Source: Strigamia acuminata
Lineage: Eukaryota > Arthropoda > Chilopoda > Geophilomorpha > Linotaeniidae
Length of the DNA: 64,000 nucleotides
Assembly: GCA_949358305.1 (NCBI GenBank)
Contig: OX442317.1
Span: forward strand, 7,568,186 to 7,632,185
Reading direction: 5' to 3'
Part shown: piece by piece, positions 49,813-61,280 of the stretch
Position numbering within the stretch: the first letter of the stretch is position 1
How the letters are laid out: each line of letters starts with the position of its first letter
Translations under genes and position numbers: made by a program
Notes under the pieces: generated by a model
What the model saw: the letters and a program-made list of their open reading frames with translations, nothing else
Told to the model about the DNA's origin: nothing
The model's database searches: none

Positions 49813-50804
49813 TTGATGCCTCAAAAAACAAACAAACCCACTCAAGTAACTTGAAAATATCACGACAAGTTTCCTCCTTTTTATTTTCCTCTCCAGTGTA
49901 AATAAAAATGCGTATTGATCAACTCCCGTTATTGATCACAAACTTTTATGATGTATGCAATCTTTAAAAGAAGTTGCTCCGATGCAAAGCCGAAAACTTA
50001 TGAGTTGCGCGAGCAATATTTGAAAGCCATTGATATAATTAAAGAATATCAAAACTGCAAGCCAAAAGCGCGCTCTACCTTTTTTCAGCCCCCCGATATC
50101 GCATTTTAAAATTTAAACAGCATTAATTTAAGCAAAAGCCCAAACGAGTGCACAAACTTCGCACTAAGAGAGAGAAAAAAAATAATAAAAATTCGCACAA
50201 GCAATCAAAATTGAATTTACTCAACATTGCGCATAACTTGGTTGAATGTAAGCAACAAATTAGCTCCGACCTTGCACAGAAATCAAGTCCTCGATTGAGA
50301 AATCGGGCAGTGGGAAACGCTTCCACTTTAAGGTAAAACAACTTTACTGCAATTTGCATCGCCCCTAGTGGCGGACCTTTCCAATCGCTGAGGTGTGTAT
50401 GCTCTCGAGGTAATGGAAAATTTTTCAAGTGAGCTCTGCTGCCACTTTTAAGCCACTTTGCCTGCTAACGTACCAACTTGGACGGGTTCAAGGACTTGCA
50501 ATTTTTAAGCCAATGTTATAGTGTGCATAAAGACTGGGTTGGCAGAACGAAAATCGATCAAAGAGACGGAAAGGGAGCATTAGTCCCACTATGGTATGAC
50601 AAAAACTTCATTTAGAAAAATCACGGTAAACATGAATAATTAAAATCTCTTCCAGGGAAAACAAATGCCACGTTCACCTCGTGTTTTCAGAAAGATTAAT
50701 TCAGCAGCACTTGACACGCTTATCTCAAGGCAGAGACGGATCCAGAAAATATTCAAGAGGGTGCCCCATGTTGGTTCAATTTATTTTCCCTAAATTCTTT
50801 TTGG

Positions 50805-51165
50805 CCTAAAAATGAATTTTTTAGGTGTAAAATGAATTTTCGGTAAAAAAATTAATTTTCTGTTTAAAAAAATGCATTTTCTGTTTAAAAAAATGCATTT
50901 TCTGTTTAAAAAAATGCATTTTCTGTTCAAAAAAATGCATTTTCTGTTCAAAAAAATACATTTTATGTTCAAAAAATGCATTTTCTGTTTAAAAACATAC
51001 ATTTTCTGTTCAAAAAATAAATTTTGTGTTCCAAAAATAAATTTTCTTTTCAAAAATGAATTTTATGTTCAAAAATGAATTTTATGTTCAAAAAATAAAT
51101 TTCTGTCCAAAAAATGAATTTTATGTCCAAAAAATAAATTTTTGGTGTTAAAAATATATTTTCGT
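50805..51165 (+). repeat. 21-bp minisatellite, about 17 degenerate units
   Basis: The central units read ATGCATTTTCTGTTTAAAAA plus A, 21 bp apart, giving open frames on both strands (Met-His-Phe-Leu-Phe-Lys-Lys on plus). Units at the edges diverge and shorten. It lies in the long 5' intron region of the Dpr-like gene. Confidence 0.9.
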
Positions 51166-52429
51166 TTGGTTTGTCAGATAATTTGCACAAATATTGACCG
51201 TTTTAATATTTCTTTAATATTTTATCGTGAGATGGCGCTAGAACCTGGAAATCTTAATGTTGTTATTCTCCAAACTTGATACCAAATACCAAGAGAATAT
51301 TTTTAATTAATGTCCTTTGTTGTGTGAATTGCTAGGCAACATGTTTGAATTTTCAAAATAAAAAGCGATCTGAAACATTTTTCCAAAATTGAAATTTCTG
51401 AAATTATTTCTGCTTAAATTAACTGCAACCGTTTCGATTCAATTTTTTTACCAATAAAAAAGCCAGCTGTTGTGCAACCGAACAAAGAAATAAAAAAAAC
51501 AACAAAAGAAATTAAGTAACATAGGAATAATTTTGACTCGTTTCTTGTACGCGCATTCCGCTTATGCATAAATTCCTACAACCAAAAGCAAATCACGGGG
51601 TCCTGACATTCCAAACATTACAACTCACCCCACCAGACCCTTAAAGAGTTGACGACAAAAGAAAGAAATCTATCAAAAGCTGCAAGCCAACAAATCACAA
51701 CCGGTTCTCACCACGCAAATTGAATAATTGTACTTGTATCGTGTCAACTTCTATGGAGTTTAAAACTATATTTTTGCAATTTGGAGAGTTTTGAAGAACT
51801 ATATTGATTTAGTTTCCTGATCCACGTCGTATTAAGTCGAGAATTAATAGCGTCCTCATTCATTGTTGTTTAATATTTACATTAAAGATACTGATAAATT
51901 CTATATCATCTAAAGCTTTTCAGACACAAACAGGTTTCAAATAATTATAATTATTAACATTTCAACTTTGCTAATTTCAATCGTGTTTCAATTATATGTA
52001 AATTAAATATTAAGCATTCAGGTAAATAATGTCATATTTTCAAATTCAAGATCAACAGACCAACAAACCCATTTCTGATTTCCATTTGTTGACGTAAAAA
52101 TCATCATTTCAGGTCTCCAGAAATCAAGAACATCACCAAAATCAAAGAAATCCATTATGTAGTGTTTAAAAAGAAACCAAAAACATGTAACTACATTGAT
52201 CTCACTAGGTGGTGCTGTTGTTGTTAGTGTGACTAGCAACAACGGCACCCCAACAACCATTGTAATAATTCAGAATAAAATAAAGCAGACGACGGCCTGA
52301 CTCAAACGAAAACACACGTCTCTTCATTTCGGCGTGTTTTAGAATATTCATTTTAGGGACAAAATCCCGAGTTGTTTATGGCTAACTAAAATACATAAAA
52401 CATTACACGCACCTTCAGTATTGAAATTA

Positions 52430-52890
52430 TATTGAGATGTATTTGGAAATGCATTGGGGTATCACAAGAATGCATTTTGTAATACATTTTTGCATGCTAT
52501 TGGTTTGCAAACGATAATACATTTTATAAAATATACAAAACGAAATGCCATTCCCAATATTATTATTTGTCAAATATATTGTTACGTGTGGCGTGGGAAG
52601 ACCACACACACAACACATAACACATAACAATTATAAATCTAATTACGTTAAGTTATTGAGAAGTTTGTGTAAGAGAGGAATAAAGACAACTGTCTTTTAA
52701 TTCTAAATTAACACATTTATTCAGTTGGGATTCAATACAATAACTTATCAAAACTAAATAATAAACTTAATTCAAAATCAAATCATAAACCTAAACAAAT
52801 ATTTCATTATTAATTTTTAATTATATTATGAAATGCATTATTTAACGTACAAATAATTCGGCAAAATGCTATACATTTTTTAACCATACG
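52430..52890. repeat. ATGCATT-rich repeat, copy split by an LTR-like insertion
   Basis: The left part (52430-52577) ends in TTATTATTTGTCAAATAT. The right part resumes at about 52799 with TATTATGAAATGCATTATTT close behind. The uninterrupted copy at 56545 shows that these belong together. Confidence 0.8.
52580..52798 (+). mobile_element. possible short solo LTR nested in the ATGCATT-rich repeat
   Basis: The insertion begins TGTTACGTGTGGCGTGGG, resembling Gypsy-type LTR starts, and has AATAAAGACAACTGTC in the middle. ATAT lies on both sides as a 4-bp duplication; CAAATAT at 52571 and 52796 is an alternative 7-bp duplication. The right end is ACAA and not a clean CA, so another element type is possible. 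Confidence 0.5.
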
Positions 52891-53845
52891 GAAAACTTTA
52901 AATAAAAAAATAAAAAATTGAAATAAACTCCAAATATCAAATATCAAACCCTATGATAAATAAGCAGAAATTTCATAAATCTATCAACAACTCGACACCT
53001 GAATCCATTTCAAGTATATGTGCATCTACAGAAAAGACTCAATTTATCAACCACCTCTAGCAGGAATAAAGCTTTGTCAGGTTTCACAAATATATTTTCA
53101 TGACTTCAGCTGGTGGTAACGACGAGCCTTCACGTTTCCTTCCTTTGGGAGGTAAGGCCCAAAGCAAGATTCATGTGACACTGTTCAAAGAAATAAAACC
53201 CGTGATGTCAGAGACTTGGTTCAAAAAGGCCACGAATGACAGACAAGCGAGCTTAGCACTCCTTTTCAAACTTTATTTTAAATAGCCAATAATATCAACA
53301 TTTCCACATCCCCCACAAAGAAATACATCAGATATTACGTGCAGACCACTCAGCTTGATGAGAAAATCGCTAATTAAAAATTAAAATACAACTAATTAGT
53401 TTTCCCATTGCTTTGCTACACTTTTCCTCCCGTGACATGTAAATAAACTTCATTTACCCTTAACTGCACACTGGCTTTAAGCCTAGTATCTAACACTGTC
53501 ACCTGTTCCTTTCCTTCTAGAATAATCTCTTGCAACCCTCACTTCTATTCGGTTGAAAATCTCATTTTTTTAAGCCTATACAATTTTTTGAGGAACGGAT
53601 TTTGATAAGCAAAACCTACTTTTTAAATAAAAGAAAAAGAGGAGGAAACTATTGATTTTAAGTTAAGGGAGAACTCTTGCTCCCCAGATTCACTGCACAA
53701 GGAAATAAGAAAAGTGAGAAGAGAACAAAAAAAAAAAAAAAAGATTTGTCACAGTCGAACATTCCCAAACATGTAAATGTGTGTGATGCAATGCAGACAC
53801 ACATTTCTCTACTCGCAAACTGACCGAGGAAGATAAAAATTCATT

Positions 53846-53979
53846 AGGTGCATTCGACGTTTCAGCTTTCGCTGTTTTTAGTGTTTCTATAAACAGAATG
53901 GACACCAAAAACAACCATAAACCATCATCAAAACCAGCAAAAACAGAAACCACAGCTTTTATCAAGTGATTTAATGCCT
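53846..53979. mobile_element. possible diverged AGGTGC-ended element
   Basis: AGGTGCATTCGACGTTTCAG at the left and AGGCATTAAATC read inward from the right resemble the ends of the elements at 38952 and 40597. CCAAATTCAAAATGGCTGCC just beyond resembles their interior. The match is partial, so the boundaries are tentative. Confidence 0.4.
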
Positions 53980-54129
53980 GCTTGTTTGCTTTTTACTACC
54001 AAATTCAAAATGGCTGCCCTTTAAGTCCAACTTCCCCACCCGGTGTCCCAAAATTAACGCAAGATTTGAATTAAATAGAAAACACAGTTTTTAGTCTCCA
54101 TATTTTTCAATAATACAATTGAAAAGATT

Positions 54130-54315
54130 AATTTGAAAATGTATTTATATTTGACAAAGAATAATAATATTTGGAATGCATTTTGTAATATATTTTACAA
54201 AATGTATTATCATTTGCAAACCAACAGCATGCAAAAACATATTACAAAATGCATTCTCGCAAAACCCGATGCATTTCAAAATACATTGAAATTTTATTGC
54301 AATGTATTTTTCAAG
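54130..54315. repeat. ATGCATT-rich repeat, copy (reverse orientation)
   Basis: TTTGACAAAGAATAATAATA, ACAAAATGTATTATCATTTG, CAAAAACATATTACAAAATG and GATGCATTTCAAAATACATT follow in order. It is the reverse complement of the left halves of the copies at 39111, 52430 and 56545. Confidence 0.8.
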
Positions 54316-56544
54316 TTTTAGTTGGACACTTAAAATAAATAAAACCTTTAAAAAAAAGGACTTTTCCATGTTTTTTCTGTATGTGTCACCAGTAAAGAAA
54401 GTATAAATAAAAAAATAAAAAATAAAATTGAGGTAGTTCGCTTCACTGCAATACCCACTTTCATATCCACCTTATGACCTGTTTATCACCATTTTCCACA
54501 TTAAACAAAAAAGAATTCTATTTTTATATCTTTTCCCAGCGTTGATACCCTTCATCAGTCGGTCTAAATTACTCGCTGATGTACAAGTCCCTTGAACAAA
54601 TAAAGGGAAAACGTGCAAAGTCTTAGACCAAATAATCTTACAAGTTTTCTAGTGAACACAAAGTCCAAAAACAAATAAAATTACTCCAAACTTGTGAAAT
54701 GTACAACGAAATGACTTAAAACTAAACCCACGACGACTCCACAATAAAGGGAAATATATTAAAAAGCAGAAATATTTTATTTTTCTCACTTTACACAACA
54801 AAATAACACCGATATTACATTTACATTCCACAAATTTCACGACATTTCGGAGTGCGCGCGCCGTGACATCACTATACGGCGATCTAAGGATGCAATTCCA
54901 ACCAAGATAGAGATAATCTTACCAACAAGACGCAATAAAAACAGCAAATGCTTCTATTTCGATCGAAAAGAAGCTCTTCTGCTACTACTTTACTGTTCGT
55001 GACGTGTTTCGTTTTATAAGTTTATAGAACTAATGAAAAAGCGCTAAAAACTTTCTCATTTTTTCCTGATATTAATTATAGTGCTAAAATGTGCCACAAT
55101 ACACAAACCGCGCAAATTCTCCCCTGTCAGTTCCAAGGTATTTTTCTCCTTTACTTTTATTTCCACGACAAAAGTAATTACAGTTACAGAAACAAAGAGA
55201 TAAATAATTCGTCACTTTTTTTTCTCTCTAAATGCCTAAATGTACCCTCCCAAGAATATTAAATCACCAATTATGAATTATGTATGTATTTCCTGCATAA
55301 ACTTTAAAAGTTTTTTGGCAGAAAATTCTAACTAAAAGAGAATTATTTATTATTGTCTTACAAAATCTTTATCTCACTTATGGCAGATGCATCACACCTA
55401 AAAATTCACATCTTAAAAAATGATAAAAAATAAGTTGTGTTAATTGCATCAGATTACTTTGTCTGCTTTTCTTAGACAAAAATGTCAATTTTGTAGTTTT
55501 TTAAATGAGTTCATTTGTCCTAAAATAAATTATATTTAAGACTTTCCTGCTTCATTTTTGTAAAAAAAAAAAGAAAAAAAAAATTCATTATTGCCATAAA
55601 ATATTTGAATAACGATGATTGCAGCAGACTTTCCTCAACAACTTGGCAAATGAAAGAGCAAATTATGCATTAACTTCACTTTTTTGTTCATCTCAACTCG
55701 TGGCAAGAAATGGAAGAGATAATACCCTGCAGTCGCCCGAGCTTCTCACATCTCTCCTCTTCCGTTTGTGCAATTATGCGAATTGCACCTACAAAACTTG
55801 GCCAACAAATTTGTGCCGTGCTCAAATTTAACCAACCACACATTAACACACTCGATTCATAACTCCAAACCAGAAAAATCCGCCATGCGCCGCTTCCTTG
55901 CGCACTAGATCCTCAACAAATGCAAATTAAATTCACTTCCCCTTTATATTCCTCTCGAAAAATTATCCATCATTTAAATGAATAAAAATGAATAAAAAAA
56001 TATAATACAAAAATTACTTTGTGGTTTGTTTATAGTTAGAAAGTTTTCTATTTTACAATCGTTGAGTTTTTCCAAAAATATTCGCGAGTTCGGCTAATAA
56101 GTGCCTCTTTGTTCGCCTCACCACTTGAAAACAATTTCTCGAATTTCTACTAATGTAGTGGAAAACCCTCGAGAAGTGGCAAAATCTCACGATTGTTATC
56201 CGTATATATCAGCCATAAATCGCCAAATTTGGAGGATGTTCAGTGACATGTAAACTATCAAACAGCTAAGAAAAAAGAATAAACACATTGAAAGGAAGAA
56301 GCCATAAAATAAAAAGTAGCAATAAAAAAAGAAAAGCGATAGTTGCTTAGATGATGGATCGCGCCTTTAAAAAGCAACGGAAATTGTCCTGAGCATGCTC
56401 CAACAGCTAACTGTTTCCCTTGGCCAGTCAAATAAAGTCAAATACACAGTTCCCAAGCTGGATGCAAGCCAGCCTTCTACAATAATAATAAAACTAAATA
56501 AAAACAAAAATATTTCCACTAAACTCTCGATAGGTACAAAAATA

Positions 56545-56820
56545 CACGGAAATTATATTGCAATGTATTTGCTTTCGCGAGAATGCATTTGCGTGCTATT
56601 CGTTTGCAAATAATAACCTATTTTGTAAAATGCATTAAGAAGCGCATGCCCAATATTATTATTTGTCAAATATGAATGCATTTTCAAATGCATTTTTTTT
56701 TCAACTGTATTATGAAATGCATTATTTAATGTACAAATAATACACTTAATATCCCGCAAAATTATGTACATTTCGGAACGCATTAAGTGAAAAGCAATTT
56801 ATTGTAAAATATATTTTTGA
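56545..56820. repeat. ATGCATT-rich repeat, most complete copy
   Basis: It runs from TATATTGCAATGTATTTGC through GTTTGCAAATAATAACC, CAATATTATTATTTGTCAAA, ATGAATGCATTTTCAAATGC and GAAATGCATTATTTAATGTA to TTATTGTAAAATATATTTTT. It has no large ORF and no clear terminal inverted repeats. Confidence 0.8.
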
Positions 56821-57689
56821 AATAATTCAATCAAAATTCAAAAATTCACACACATTAATCTCAATAAGATTCATTGCAAAACTTCATTCAATTTGTCACT
56901 CATACCGTATTTGTGAACTCCTAATTACATGTATGGAAGATTTTTAATCTTTGCAATTCAATTCCAGTGACTGCAGATAAAAATTTAAAAAAAAAAAAAA
57001 ACAGCAGCAATCAGTCGTGTAGATGATTGATTCATCTTTAATAATCATCCTTGAGACATTAGCTGAGCTTAACCTGGTGTTGGATTTCACAGAAAATTGT
57101 ATTAATGTTCTACTTAAGTGTAATGTGCATGCTGAAAAATCGATGTTCATTTAGAGACCAAACAGAGATTAAGCAGAGAAGCCTACTTTTTTCTTCACTC
57201 TCACTACAATGTAATTAAAGATGAAACACTCACATTCAAACGCCATCATACAAAATCAACAGCCGTTTGTTGTCCCTTTAATGCACCTAAATTCTTTACA
57301 TCGTAAAAAAATTACTTTTCCAATTGCACTGATAGAAGAAACCTTTGATGTTGGCTGAGTGGAGTTAACAAAAATTGATTATAAATGGAATCCAAAGAAT
57401 GGACAACCACTGGATTCTATGATTCCAAACTCCCTTCCCTTATTGTTGATAATTCGATGGGTTCAGGAAATTTAGCCACACCGTGATAAGAAAACAACCG
57501 GCAAGTTTTGAAGCACTGCCAAATCTATAGAAAATAAAACACAAACACACACATCAACTCCGCGATTAATAGAAATAGAACACAAAAGAAAAGCGCATAA
57601 AATAAAGCATAACAAGAATGCACAATTTTCATAAATTAAAAATTAATTAAATTTAAAAGCAATTTTAACATCAACATTCTGAATCTTTC

Positions 57690-58090
57690 TTATACTTTTG
57701 GGATTCAAGTGGAAATTCAGGGGAGATTCAAGTAAGATTCAGAGGAGATTTAGAAAAATTCACAATTATACAAAATCTCGCAAAATTATAGTCAAATCTG
57801 AGATTCAGGCAGATTCAGGGGAGATTTAGGAAGATTCGGAGGAGATACAGAAAGATTCAAAACCAATTTTTGTCAAAATCATACGAAATCTCGCAAAATT
57901 ATAGTCAAATCTGTAATTCGGGCAGATTCCGGAGAGATTTAGTAAGATTCCGGGAAGATTTAAGAAGATTTATAACCAATTTTTTTTTAAAATTGTACGA
58001 AATCCCACAAATTATAACCAAATCTTCTATTCAGGATTCAACAATTACAAATATTCAAAAGGGATTCAAAAAGATTCAATCTCCACAAAA
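57690..58090 (+). repeat. about 114-bp tandem repeat, roughly 3.5 units, with an internal AGATTCAGG subrepeat
   Basis: CGCAAAATTATAGTCAAATC occurs at about 57779 and 57893, with a diverged form at about 58005 (CCACAAATTATAACCAAATC). Each unit also contains short GGAGATT/AAGATTC repeats of about 10-12 bp, so it is a higher-order repeat. Confidence 0.8.
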
Positions 58091-58864
58091 GGATTACACT
58101 GTTGAGACGTAGATTTGAATACAGCATTACATGTTTAGACAACAGATGGCGATATTGTTACTGTAGAGTAAGATGACTTCATTACTGAATAAAACGATAG
58201 AGTGTAAGATTTAAATGTGTGTTGCTTCCGATAAATTTTAATGGCCAAATATACTCCAAATTGACATTAGTTAACATGGGTGATGAGCCGATCATGCTTC
58301 AATGCGTAACACTATAAACAGTTTGCACTAACGTCTTCTTTATCCATTCTTGCACTTATTGTTGCAGAAATTGACATTCGCACTTATTTATCGAAACAAC
58401 ATACAGAGAAAAAAACAGCATTGGATTTTTTATGGCATTAGTACGTCAGGCAATGCACTTGCTCCAAGAGTCTTCTGCTTTATCAAATATTGATGACTTC
58501 GCCCCAAATGGAATCTAAGGACTTATTCTCTTACAACCATCTTCCGACCAAAACTAGCATTCCTTTACTAGCTTCTCCCTCTTAGGCTCATCCCTCCCTA
58601 TACCCCCATCAAACCCACTCTTGCTCAGTTTTGCACACTTTCCGCGCAGGGAACCTTTTAGTTGTCTCCAAACATGTTAAATATTAACCGTGTAATTTGG
58701 CTTGCTTTGAAACGCCAAATCCTGCTAGTCGGTATATTACGACCATGTCTACGAAAAGATTCAGAAACCACATTCACTTTTCAAACATTTTTTCATAACG
58801 TATTGCCGTAAATTCTCTTATTGAGCGCAGGATGCTAGTTGAACGCGGTATCCTTTACAACGGG

Positions 58865-58987
58865 GTCTAAATTGAACAAAACGACTAAAATAAACGTCTA
58901 AGTTGAGCAAAACGACTAAATAAAGTTCAAAATTAAACAAAATGACTAAAATAAACGTCTAAATGGATCAAGCACACTAAAATAAAT
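58865..58987 (+). repeat. about 31-bp tandem repeat, four units
   Basis: Units begin at 58865, 58896, 58925 and 58957. The type unit opens GTCTAAATTGAACAAAACGA and continues CTAAAATAAAC. Lengths are 29-32 bp. Confidence 0.85.
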
Positions 58988-59945
58988 ATAGCGCAAGTGC
59001 TCTATGACATCATTTATGAGTTTTTGCAAATTCCACCCACAGTAAAGCAAGCCTGGAACGTTGCTGCTTTGCTAGTAAATTATTAGTAATCTAAACAAGC
59101 TTTGGTAATAAATTACTTAATTTAACATTTCCTAATCCATCTGTGCATAATTCAATTACACACTAATCCCTATAGCAACAGTGCATATTATTATTATTAT
59201 TACTAAGTAATTATTTATTGTTTTGGGATTACGTTGAAGGTCACTCTATTCACTCCATAAAACATAGGACACTTCATGCGCAGAACAGAATATGTTCGAC
59301 TTATAGTGCACAATACGTCACATTCAATTACATGAAAATTGTTCGCAATCACCGAACGCCATAAACCAACTTCGTGACTAATTATGCACTGATGTGCAGG
59401 CGCGACTTTGTTGACTATAAATAATGTTGATAATCAAACGGCACTTCCACAAAGATACAATCAAAATAGTTCAACAATTTTGTCACAACATTTTAATTGC
59501 AAAACAAAAGGCAATAAAACAACGAGACAATTTAAAAAGAAGAAGAAAAAAAATTTATTTGCGCAGAAACCAATCTGAGCCAAAGTGTGATATTGCAAAT
59601 CAAATTTCAATTACAGATTATTGCCCATTTGCAAACAAAATTGGCACATCAATTATTCATAACACTCGATAGCAAATTAAAACAGCTGTCGAATACACCC
59701 TACATATTTCCTAAGGTGTCGACTGATTAATTGCATTATTCTACACTGATTACACAAGCACAGTGCAGCGACATTCATTTACTGACATAGCTGTCATTGC
59801 CTTACGCCGTCAGATTATAATTACAACCTCAACTACATTTTTACGCCTCGAAATTAAATGTAAACATCTCAACCCTGGCAAGACCAGAACACTTCCTACA
59901 GCGTGTAATCTTATGCAAACAAACCCAACTAACATATGGTGCATC

Positions 59946-60237
59946 CAGGGGCGGATATAGCTTTTTGGGGCCCCTTTATCAATACATACATACATAGTTA
60001 ATAGATACAATGACGTAAATACAGCAGTTTCCGTTCCAGAAACCACCAAATGACATCAAAGAAGCTCAATGACGTAAAAAATATCAAGAAGATGCCAAAG
60101 GATGTCAAATGACACAAAAACCAATATTATTTTTACACTTACGTTTTATTGCTTCTTAAAACATAACATACTAGTATATTGCGTTGTGTCTTAGGGGCCC
60201 CCTAGAATTTAGGGGCCCTGATGTAGATCCGCCCCTG
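59946..60237. mobile_element. hAT-like MITE (about 292 bp)
   Basis: The left end is CAGGGGCGGATATAG and the right end reads inward CAGGGGCGGATCTAC. The flanks are GGTGCATC (59938-59945) and GTTGCATC (60238-60245), which match at 7 of 8 bases. A CAGGG terminus with an 8-bp duplication is the hAT pattern. There is no transposase inside, so it is non-autonomous. GGGGCCCC strings near both ends extend the inverted repeat. Confidence 0.85.
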
Positions 60238-60420
60238 GTTGCATCACACTACGACTCCTTTTCATAAGTTTAGAAACTAATTTAAAAATTGCTAACATCC
60301 AACTTTAGAGCTGCAAAACCAAGAATTGAAGGTAGTTATCAAAATGAAGTAATTAAGCTAAAAAGTAATCTGTGAGAAGCTTTATTTTTTTTTTCGCGAC
60401 TAGGTTTAAAATTAACACTC

Positions 60421-60560
60421 GTTTCATAAGTTTAGAAAACGGTCAAAACCGTTTCATAAGTTTAGAAAACGGTCAAAACCGTTTCATAAGTTTAGAAAAC
60501 GGTCAAAACCGTTTCATAAGTTTAGAAAACGGTCAAAACAGTTTCATAAGTTTAGAAAAT
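60421..60560 (+). repeat. 30-bp tandem array (4.7 copies) upstream of the transposase remnant
   Basis: Units start at 60421, 60451, 60481, 60511 and 60541. Each opens GTTTCATAAGTTTAGAAAAC. The first three are identical, the fourth has one change and the last is cut short. The same TTCATAAGTTTAGAAA string also occurs alone at about 60261. The array is 130 bp before the transposase ATG, so it could be subterminal repeats of the element or a later expansion. Confidence 0.9.
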
Positions 60561-60692
60561 TCGTTCCGAAGACGTTAAATTCGTGCAAATTACGTCACAT
60601 TCGTGCCAATAACGTTACACTTAAGTGCTGATATGTAAGCAAACATGTTTTTGATTGATTTCATTAGTTGCTAAAGTTTTAATCACACGAAC

Positions 60693-61250
60693 ATGGGGAA
60701 AGAAAAAGAACTGACACGTGACGAAAAGATTCGAATTTTGCAACTTCGTAACGATGGGATGAAACTCAAAAACATTGCCACTATTGTTAATCGATCTACA
60801 TCTAGCATTTCCAAATGCTTAAATCGAATAAAAGAAAACAATGGAGTAATTACTGGTGCTAAAAAACGAATAGGCAGACCCCTGATGACTGTCAAACGCG
60901 AAATTGTTGCTTTGAAAAAAACGATTCATCGTAATCGCTTCTTATCTACAGGCTGTATTGCTCAAATGTGGTCAAATTTGATTAATAGACGAGTTTCTAA
61001 TACGACTACATGGCGACGTATTCGTGCTTTAGGCTACCGCTCATTCGTACCAAAGGTGAAACCCCATCTTTCGAAAAAACAACGCATAGTTCGTTTGACG
61101 TGGGCCCGTGAACATTTGAATTGGAGTGACGAACAATGGAATAATGTCATATGGAGCGATGAATCAATGTATTTTACATTTCAATCTGGACCAAAAACTG
61201 ACCAAGAAATCAGCTCCCGGTTTAAAAATACATCGAAACGCATTATTTAA
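60693..61250 (+). pseudogene. Tc1/mariner-like transposase, truncated after the first catalytic Asp
   Basis: The ORF starts ATGGGGAAAGAAAAAGAAC. Residues about 8-45 form a first helix-turn-helix (TRDEKIRILQLRNDG, then STSSISKCL). A GRPL linker near residue 62 matches the GRPR-type motif, and a second helix-turn-helix follows (NTTTWRRIRALGY). The DDE domain opens with LTWAREHLNW and VIWSDES, whose D is the first catalytic residue. About 15 codons later homology stops: from about 61224 the DNA becomes a copy of the ATGCATT-rich repeat. The second Asp and third acidic residue are absent, so it cannot transpose by itself. Full-length relatives are about 340 residues; this is 185. Confidence 0.85.
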
Positions 61251-61280
61251 TGTACAAACATTATACTTAATTCCCTAATA
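61224..61280. repeat. ATGCATT-rich repeat fragment fused to the transposase remnant
   Basis: TACATCGAAACGCATTATTT then AATGTACAAACATTATACTT matches the right part of the copy at 56545 (GAAATGCATTATTTAATGTA, CAAATAATACACTTAAT). It replaces the 3' part of the transposase gene. Confidence 0.7.

Larger units (their letters stand above)
43914..59937 (-). other. probable long intron 5' of the visible Dpr-like exons
   Basis: The exon for the first half of Ig1 should lie upstream on the minus strand but I could not find it. The region carries MITEs, foldbacks and tandem repeats listed separately. The 44-46.8 kb and 47.7-49.6 kb parts show nothing recognisable. Confidence 0.55.

Noticed and set aside
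50790-51078. Lys/Phe-rich open frames on both strands
   Set aside because: They come from the 21-bp minisatellite and have no independent support.
60372-60578. Open frame with repeated FISLENGQN
   Set aside because: It is only the 30-bp DNA tandem array read in frame; the period is a multiple of three.
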